Assembly: GCA_035299505.1 (NCBI GenBank)
Contig: DATGWL010000128.1
Coordinates: 1 to 12,812, forward strand
Reading direction: 5' to 3'
DNA from: M3007 sp035299505
GTDB taxonomy: Bacteria > Bacteroidota > Bacteroidia > Chitinophagales > Saprospiraceae
Length of the DNA stretch: 12,812 nucleotides
The position numbers and the translations under genes are program-made. Each line of letters begins with the position of its first letter. Positions within the stretch are counted from its first letter, which is position 1. Positions 1 through 4,551 of this stretch are shown here, in pieces. Below the pieces are notes generated by a model. It saw nothing but the letters and a program-made list of their open reading frames with translations. It was not told the DNA's origin and did not search any database.

Positions 1-50
1 ACCGTCAACCGTCAACCGTCAACCGTCCCCCGTCAACCGTCAACCGTCTA
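1..50. repeat. 7-bp tandem repeat (CCGTCAA-type), at least seven units
   Basis: Seven consecutive heptamers of the form ACCGTCA fill the first 49 bases, with variants in unit 4 (ends CC), unit 5 (starts CC) and unit 7 (ends CT). The array may continue beyond the left edge. It ends only a few bases before the ATG at 54, so it occupies the position of the 5' untranslated region or promoter of that gene. Slippage would change promoter spacing or leader length, not the reading frame. Confidence 0.9.
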
Positions 51-53
51 ACC

Positions 54-869
54 ATGCAAAAACAAACCACCCTGATAGCAGCCCTCATACTGCTGTCGCT
101 ACCCGCCTGGCTGTGTGCGCAGGCGCCTAAAAACACCACCTGGCTAGCCCTGGGGCCAGGCCATGTAGCCCGACAGGATCTCGTATTCTCGCCTTTTGTA
201 CACCAGGCTGTTAGTCCGCGGTGTATCAACCTGGGCTATACCAGGCAAGCCAAGCTGCGCCAGTCGTGGCGCCTGGGCTTTGCCGCTTACCAGGCAGCCG
301 TGGCCGATAGCTACGTCTACCGGGAAGATGGCGCAGACAAGCAAACATACCCGCACCAGTTTACCCTGATTGACCTGGATTACGGCATCGGGAAATCCAT
401 AGGGCGTGGCTTTTCCGCTGGCGTGCAGCTGCAGGCAGGCGTACAATCCCTGACTTATGCCTATGGCAGGGTGAGCGGTAATTTTGGCTATTTCGCCCAT
501 TTTGGGCTGGGCTTAAGCCTGGAAAAACAAGTGGCCATGGGCAGGCGCGGCAGTCTGAGCGCAGAGCTGAAACTGCCGCTGCTGAACTGGCTTGCCCGCT
601 CGCCTTATCTGGTGAACGACGATCCGTTCATTGAAAACACCTACTCGCACAAAGGCGTAAATACATTTTTTGCTTTCATCGCCGATGGACATCCGGCAAG
701 CCTGGATACCTGGCAATCTGCCGATCTGCAACTGCATTATCAGTACAAACTGAGCAAAAAATGGTCTGTTGGCGCCCAATACAACCTGGCATGGATGCAT
801 GCCAAACAACCCAGAAACCTGCTGCAATTCCGAAACACCCTGCAATGCCGTTTGGCTTTACACTTCTAA
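54..869 (+). CDS. Secreted or outer-membrane beta-barrel-like protein
   Basis: This encodes 271 aa with no family recognised by name. Residues 1-22 form a signal peptide (charged QKQ, then hydrophobic LIAALILLSLPAWLCA), with likely cleavage around CAQ-A. The rest alternates polar and aromatic or hydrophobic residues, is rich in Gly, Tyr and Leu (GFSAGVQLQAGVQSL, YAYGRVSGNFGYFAHFGLGLSL), and ends in Phe (LALHF). That is the usual look of an outer-membrane barrel with a C-terminal aromatic residue. I infer a small outer-membrane protein of the Bacteroidota type; substrate and role are unknown. The ATG follows directly after the heptamer array and no Shine-Dalgarno is visible, as is usual in this phylum. 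The stop lies 5 bp before the peptidase gene, so the two are probably co-transcribed. Confidence 0.75.
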   Translation: MQKQTTLIAALILLSLPAWLCAQAPKNTTWLALGPGHVARQDLVFSPFVHQAVSPRCINLGYTRQAKLRQSWRLGFAAYQAAVADSYVYREDGADKQTYPHQFTLIDLDYGIGKSIGRGFSAGVQLQAGVQSLTYAYGRVSGNFGYFAHFGLGLSLEKQVAMGRRGSLSAELKLPLLNWLARSPYLVNDDPFIENTYSHKGVNTFFAFIADGHPASLDTWQSADLQLHYQYKLSKKWSVGAQYNLAWMHAKQPRNLLQFRNTLQCRLALHF

Positions 870-874
870 AAGAC

Positions 875-1885
875 ATGAAAAACTATATCATTCCGGCTTT
901 TTTACTCCTGCTGCTGACAGCATCCTGCGAAAAAACCTTTGTGGATGCGCCTGATAACAATCCGGAGGCAGTGTTCGAAAACCTCTGGCAGACCTTCCAT
1001 GAGGAATACGCGCCATTTGAAGAACGCAAGGTGGATTGGCCGGCGCTGTATGCCCAATACCGACCCCTGGTGGGTCCGGAAACCACCGAAGATTCCTTGT
1101 ACCAGGTCGTCACCCGCATGCTGGCCGCGCTCGACGATGGGCACGTGAACCTCACCACCCCCAACCGGGAAGTATTCAATGCCAACCGCATACGGCGCGA
1201 AAAAGCAGATGATAATTTGTTTTCCCTCCCGGTTATAAAAAACTACCTCGAGCCCGGTTATAAAACAGACGACAAGCACAGTTATCTCTATGGCAAAATA
1301 AAGGGGCAGAACGTAGGTTATATCTACTTTGATTATGTGGCCGAGAATTTCTTTCAGCTGGAAACCTTCCTGCGTGAGCAGGAGCAAGCCAATGGACTCA
1401 TCATTGATTTGCGACACAATCAGGGCGGCGATTTCACCTATTGTTTTTCTGAAATAGGCAGACTGACCGATCAGCGGCGTTTTGTGTTCAGGAGCAAAAC
1501 CAAAAACGGCAAAGCCGCCAACGATTACACCGACTGGACAGCCTGGCACATTACGCCCAAAGGGAACTATATAGACAAACCCATCGTGGTGCTTACCGAC
1601 AGGTACACCATCAGTGCCGGAGAACGCGCAGTAATGGCCTTCAGTGTACTGCCCAATGTAACCCTCATGGGCGACACCACCTGCGGGGCGCACGGCACCA
1701 TGATAGGCCGGGAACTGGCCAACGGATGGTATTACTCCCTGGTGCCGCAAAAAGTGGAATTACCCGATGGAAAATCCTACGAAGGCATTGGTTTGCCCCC
1801 CGATATCTACATCAAAAACCAGTCTGCCGACATGAGCCAGGGCATAGACCAGACCCTGGAAATGGCCGTGGAGCGCTTGAAGTGA
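875..1885 (+). CDS. S41-family serine peptidase, lipoprotein
   Basis: This encodes 336 aa. The frame is open upstream into the preceding gene, but ATG 875 is chosen because it places a lipoprotein signal (LLLLTASC, Cys18) at the N-terminus. An N-terminal helical part (about 28-90) precedes the S41 core. The core shows DDGH (His90), IIDLRHNQGGD (177-186, the characteristic S41 strand-turn) and TISAGE with Ser247 as the expected nucleophile. The position where CtpA/Tsp-type enzymes carry the catalytic Lys (25 residues after Ser) is Ala272, so the His/Ser arrangement of the tricorn-like S41B group fits better. No PDZ domain is obvious. It probably acts as a membrane-anchored peptidase in the periplasm or on the cell surface. 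It likely forms an operon with the barrel-like protein 5 bp upstream. Confidence 0.9.
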   Translation: MKNYIIPAFLLLLLTASCEKTFVDAPDNNPEAVFENLWQTFHEEYAPFEERKVDWPALYAQYRPLVGPETTEDSLYQVVTRMLAALDDGHVNLTTPNREVFNANRIRREKADDNLFSLPVIKNYLEPGYKTDDKHSYLYGKIKGQNVGYIYFDYVAENFFQLETFLREQEQANGLIIDLRHNQGGDFTYCFSEIGRLTDQRRFVFRSKTKNGKAANDYTDWTAWHITPKGNYIDKPIVVLTDRYTISAGERAVMAFSVLPNVTLMGDTTCGAHGTMIGRELANGWYYSLVPQKVELPDGKSYEGIGLPPDIYIKNQSADMSQGIDQTLEMAVERLK

Positions 1886-1939
1886 GGCGTGGAGGGGAGG
1901 GATGTTTGGTGTATCTGTTGGTGAATATCACGTTTTTTT

Positions 1940-1996
1940 GGGTCCAAGGGGCACCCCTATGTCAAACCCGGCGTGGGTTGTCATCCCCGTCAGGGG
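1940..1996. repeat. Three closely spaced hairpins between convergent genes
   Basis: Three small palindromes follow each other: GGGG-CA-CCCC (1948-1957), AACCC-GGCGT-GGGTT (1965-1979) and CCCC-GTCA-GGGG (1985-1996). They are preceded by a run of seven T at 1933-1939. They lie between the end of the S41 gene and the convergent HNH gene, and the last two fall inside the 3' end of the HNH reading frame. A bidirectional termination role or a REP-like repeat are both possible; neither is proven. Confidence 0.5.
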
Positions 1997-2411
1997 ACCT
2001 ACACAAGCCAGATTTTGCCTTACCAACCCTAAGTTTCAAATTAGCTGGCTCAATAGGCAAATTATAAAACCTCTTCCCACCTTCCCCTTTGATAGAGTAC
2101 CCACCCTCGTCCATAATCACACGTCCTTTATTTCCTCCACCATTAGTCACCTGCTGTGAATTACAATTTGGACATAAGAAACGCAAATTTTCGGGTCTGT
2201 TATCACCTGCTACTCCGTCTATATGATCCAAAATTAAATTAAGCTCTTTCCCATTCCATATACAAGGGTTTTTATAAAAATAGCACTCAGGCAGATCGCA
2301 CCTCATCGGTAACGGTGGATTTTGATCTTCACGCCACTTGATATACTCCTTTTTAATTCTTGAATGAGACTGTCGTCCTTTTCGATAAACTAAATTTGGA
2401 TAGGTATTCAT
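1962..2411 (-). CDS. HNH endonuclease, HNN variant
   Basis: This encodes 149 aa on the minus strand. The HNH fold is clear. Cys38 and Cys43 (CDLPEC) with Cys80 and Cys83 (CPNC) form the zinc-binding pairs. LDHIDG (61-66) carries the catalytic His63, and RPENLRFLCPNCNSQ contains the central Asn75. The third motif residue, normally His after CPNC, is Asn84 (codon AAT), giving an HNN triad. HNN enzymes such as I-HmuI exist, so activity is not excluded. The family cuts DNA; a stand-alone copy could belong to a phage, an intron, restriction or a mobile element. No methylase or other partner is adjacent. The C-terminal tail (from about residue 130) overlaps a hairpin-rich segment and may be an extension into repeat DNA. 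It is convergent with the S41 gene. Confidence 0.85.
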   Translation of the reverse strand: MNTYPNLVYRKGRQSHSRIKKEYIKWREDQNPPLPMRCDLPECYFYKNPCIWNGKELNLILDHIDGVAGDNRPENLRFLCPNCNSQQVTNGGGNKGRVIMDEGGYSIKGEGGKRFYNLPIEPANLKLRVGKAKSGLCRSPDGDDNPRRV

Positions 2412-2470
2412 ACGTATCTCTTTTTCATTAATTCTAACCTGTAAAGGTTTTCATCCATTTAATAACTCAG

Positions 2471-2478
2471 CAAAATTA
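2471..2478 (-). promoter_or_regulatory. Candidate Bacteroidota -7 box for the HNH gene
   Basis: On the minus strand this reads TAATTTTG, a full match to the TAnnTTTG -7 consensus of Bacteroidota sigma-ABfr promoters, about 60 bp upstream of the HNH start codon. A convincing -33 TTG is not seen at the usual spacing, so the call is tentative. Confidence 0.35.
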
Positions 2479-2520
2479 AAGGAATTTTTCAGCTTCATGC
2501 TTCTTCAAAGGTTTTAACAT

Positions 2521-2777
2521 TTACCTTAGCCGTCAGGCTAAGCCTTTATTTGACCGTCATTTCACCAAAAATCTCGCTCCGCCGTAGCTGTTGGCGGGGA
2601 CGCCAACAGCGGAAAGGAGCGCTAACTTTGGGTTAAACATACCTGATAATCAATGCATTGTTCCGTTGTTGGCGTCCTCGCCAACAACCACGGCGGAGCG
2701 AAATGCCAGAAGAAAAACAATTAGCCTGTCGGCTAAGGTAAAAGCACCTGGCAGGGTGCCTGGGCATGGGATAACAG
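2521..2777. repeat. Composite REP/BIME-like element, copy 1
   Basis: The core (2548-2710) holds two opposed hairpin units. The first has GTAG (2584-2587) followed by a 9-bp stem with loop GGGA (2588-2609), within an outer CGCTCC/GGAGCG stem (2575-2580 with 2616-2621). The second is a 51-bp unit (2660-2710) with a perfect 10-bp stem GTTGTTGGCG/CGCCAACAAC (2665-2674 with 2679-2688); on the minus strand it is headed by GTGG. Smaller hairpins of TTAGCC/GGCTAA flank both sides (2526-2541 and 2721-2736) in inverted order, so the whole block is roughly symmetric. This matches REP-spacer-inverted REP (BIME) architecture. A reading frame at 2591-2851 is just translated repeat. The stretch holds no credible gene. 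Confidence 0.8.
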
Positions 2778-2837
2778 TTTTGGAGGTTTCTTGGAACACC
2801 AAGTCAATCGTAAACCACAAGTTAAAAATGGGAAAAA

Positions 2838-3233
2838 ATGAAAAAATTTAAAGCATTTGAAATTCCTGATAATTTAATAGAAATTTTAGAAGAAGAAGGA
2901 TATTGGGAGGATGACACCTTCGATCCAGTAGTAATAACAATAGAAGAGATTTTCTATAAAGAAGAGGCTATGATGTCATATCAGGCCGCTTTCGATGTTC
3001 TTGATACGTATGAAGAAATAGATGGCGATGAATGGGAGGAACTGATAAAGAACTTCATTGAAGAAAAAGAACCAGGATTGGAGCAAAGGATAAAAGGCGA
3101 CTCCGAAAGTTCGACATGTGTACTTTGGACAAATAACGAAGCTGATTTTAGATTAATGCTGAAATGTATACTGGCCTTGCTTGAAGACGACAATGAAATA
3201 AACAGAATAATAAAGAAAAAAGCCAGCAGATAA
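2838..3233 (+). CDS. Imm51-like immunity protein (orphan)
   Basis: This encodes 131 aa, strongly acidic, with no signal peptide or membrane segment, so it is expected in the cytoplasm. Layout resembles the Imm51 family of polymorphic-toxin immunity proteins. A variable N-terminal part is followed by GDEWEELIKNFIEE (about 63-76), then EPGLEQRI, then a strand CVLW with an Asp-Phe pair (NNEADFRLML), and a C-terminal helix. The assignment is from memory of the family pattern and not from a search, so it could be another acidic immunity-like family. Such proteins bind and neutralise a cognate toxin domain; no toxin gene is visible on either side. The gene sits between a REP-like block upstream and a terminator plus repeat downstream. 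ATG 2838 follows an A-rich leader, typical for the phylum. Confidence 0.7.
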   Translation: MKKFKAFEIPDNLIEILEEEGYWEDDTFDPVVITIEEIFYKEEAMMSYQAAFDVLDTYEEIDGDEWEELIKNFIEEKEPGLEQRIKGDSESSTCVLWTNNEADFRLMLKCILALLEDDNEINRIIKKKASR

Positions 3234-3250
3234 GGCTCAAACATAAAATG

Positions 3251-3291
3251 CCCAAACGAATAAAAATCCCTCCGCGTTTGGGTCTTTTTTT
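3251..3291 (+). terminator. Rho-independent terminator after the Imm51-like gene
   Basis: An 8-bp perfect stem, CCCAAACG (3251-3258) with CGTTTGGG (3275-3282), is followed by TC and seven T (3285-3291). It lies 17 bp after the stop at 3233. A competing hairpin, GGGTC (3280-3284) with GACCC (3292-3296) around the T run, shares the last three G bases, and its right arm is the start of the CCCAGCGCAC repeat module. Confidence 0.65.
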
Positions 3292-3374
3292 GACCCAGCG
3301 CACCACCCGCGAACAGCCGAGCTGATGTCTCTCATCCATCTGGCCCAAGAGGCTTGGTCATCGTACGCTACTTT
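3291..3374. repeat. Degenerate copy of the CCCAGCGCAC / CATCCATCTGG module
   Basis: GACCCAGCGCACC is followed by CCGCGAAC, then CTCATCCATCTGGCCC, then GAGGCTTGG and TCATCGTACG. The order and spacing are the same as in the copies at 4069 and 7252, but with more substitutions than the other copies. It fills the gap between the Imm51-like gene and the convergent lipoprotein gene. Confidence 0.75.
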
Positions 3375-3409
3375 TCTACGTGTTGAAAACACTATGCAGG
3401 GCGCCAACT

Positions 3410-3901
3410 CTATTTATATTTAACAAAAAAATAATGCTTATTTTTAAATAAAAAATCATCCGCGTTTTCACCAAGCCCAATTTTTACAAAATTATAATTG
3501 TCATAAAAAGGAATTCTCGTAGCTATTTTTTTGTCTTTACTTAATACTATAAATTCTTTTTTACAATTATTCACTATAATCTCAGTGTGTAGATCATTAT
3601 CAGCCCGATTACAAGTAACCTTTTTAAACTTTCCATTACAGATCAACCAAATTGACGTGTCAGGGAGTTCGCAGTTTACTTCAACTATAGTACCGAAATT
3701 ATTTTTAGCATAGCTTGGTGTCGAAAAATCACAAATAATTGGCACTATTTGATATCCTTCTAAGCTATGTTCATTTACTTTTTTATTACAACTAAAGCAA
3801 GCTGATAAAGTGACACCTGTTAAAATTATATGCTTTTGGGATAAAATAGCATTGGCTATTTTATCCAGCATTGAAATGATTGAATAGAGTATATTTTTCA
3901 T
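3410..3901 (-). CDS. Small putative lipoprotein, function unknown
   Basis: The chosen start at 3901 gives 163 aa; the frame is open to 3970, but starting at MKNILYS best fits a lipoprotein leader. A hydrophobic stretch IILTGVTLSA (26-34) leads to a lipobox LSAC with Cys35; Cys38 follows in CFSC. An alternative start is Met11. The mature part is Cys-rich (VNCELPDTSIWLICNG, VTCNRADND, VNNCKKEF) and beta-rich, with aromatic residues at the end (HYFFVKYK). I do not recognise a family. It is AT-rich, unlike the genes at 54-1885. Downstream of its stop (minus-strand sense) lies the degenerate repeat at 3291-3374, and upstream lies a repeat copy at 4069, so it is boxed by the repeat family. Confidence 0.65.
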   Translation of the reverse strand: MKNILYSIISMLDKIANAILSQKHIILTGVTLSACFSCNKKVNEHSLEGYQIVPIICDFSTPSYAKNNFGTIVEVNCELPDTSIWLICNGKFKKVTCNRADNDLHTEIIVNNCKKEFIVLSKDKKIATRIPFYDNYNFVKIGLGENADDFLFKNKHYFFVKYK

Positions 3902-4051
3902 TTTATTATTTGTTTTTGATTGAGGGGTTTCGCATTCAAATTCAAAATAGCAAAGCAAAATGCTAAACAATGGACATTAATCTTGTTCTTTAGATAATGA
4001 GTCAATGCCAATTTTTCCGCCCACACTACCTCCCCACTCAACCACACCCCG

Positions 4052-4160
4052 GCATCTCCCGCCGCGCTGACCCAGCGCACCATCCGCGAGCGGCCAGACT
4101 AATGTACTCATCCATCTGGCCCGGGAGGCTATCGGCAAATTGGGCATCGTACGGTATTTT
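4052..4160. repeat. CCCAGCGCAC / CATCCATCTGG module, well-preserved copy
   Basis: GCATCTCCCGCCGCGC leads into GACCCAGCGCACCATCCGCG (4069-4088), then AGACTAATGTACTCATCC, ATCTGGCCCGGGAGGC (to about 4130), and after a short insertion GGGCATCGTACGGTA (4142-4156). The same blocks recur at 7237-7316, and the second half at 11178-11226 and 11434-11482. The stretch from 3902 to 4068 before it holds no gene that I can support. Confidence 0.8.
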
Positions 4161-4224
4161 ATACCTGATAAATTTGAAAGAGTACACCTTTTTTATTCCA
4201 TTCAAACGGCCAGAAAACAATCCT

Positions 4225-4382
4225 GACCTCGTAAGAGGTCTAACCTTTGTAGCCTATAAATACCAATGATTTACGACCTCGTAAGAGATCGAACCCGGAT
4301 ACGTGGTGTTGGACCTCTTGCGAGGTCCGGATTGAGCGTTGTATTTGACGTTGCTACAAAGGTCAGACCTCTTACGAGGTCT
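4225..4382. repeat. Cluster of four GACCTC..GAGGTC palindromes
   Basis: Four hairpins with 6-7 bp stems and 4-nt loops occur at 4225-4240, 4275-4290 (one mismatch), 4311-4328 and 4365-4382. The outermost two are arms of a 29-bp inverted repeat (4225-4253 against 4353-4381) with a single mismatch, including the adjacent CTTTGTAGC/GCTACAAAG. The loops are GTAA in the left pair and TTGC or TTAC in the right pair, so left and right units are opposite orientations of one element. It is a second, sequence-unrelated REP-like family. It lies 170 bp downstream of the 841-aa gene in that gene's transcription sense. Confidence 0.85.
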
Positions 4383-4488
4383 TTGCCCCGCCTCCCGGCT
4401 CAACCATATACGAGCCTTCCCTGCTGCACTTGGATCTTTTCCGCCCCGCCCTTCCCACTCAACCGCACCAAAGCATGTCACCGCCGTG

Positions 4489-4551
4489 CCTGGGCTTGGG
4501 ATAACAGTGTTTTGGATGTTGATGGGTATCAAGCGAGGCGTAAATAGCCTA
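4489..4551. repeat. GGGATAACAG / GATGGGTA repeat module abutting a stop codon
   Basis: CCTGGGCTTGGGATAACAG is followed by GGATGTTGATGGGTATCAA and GCGAGGCGTAAATAGCC. Related blocks are at 2757-2777, 9029-9069 and 11525-11562. It ends immediately before the TGA (4552-4554, minus) of the 841-aa gene. The stretch 4383-4488 is C-rich with no gene recognised. Confidence 0.65.

Noticed and set aside
902..1750. 282-aa minus-strand frame opposite the S41 peptidase
   Set aside because: The S41 motifs and lipobox on the plus strand are decisive, so the antisense frame is a shadow.
2521..2777. Integron attC sites or a cassette array
   Set aside because: Small genes separated by recurring hairpin sequences suggested it, but I could not find paired RYYYAAC/GTTRRRY core sites at the gene borders, and no integrase is present. 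The GTAG/GTGG hairpin layout fits REP/BIME better.
2591..2851. 86-aa plus-strand reading frame overlapping the Imm51-like start
   Set aside because: Its translation is almost entirely the REP-like block, and the same peptide (LLASSPTTTAERNAR) appears at the other copies in unrelated contexts, so it is repeat sequence and not a gene.
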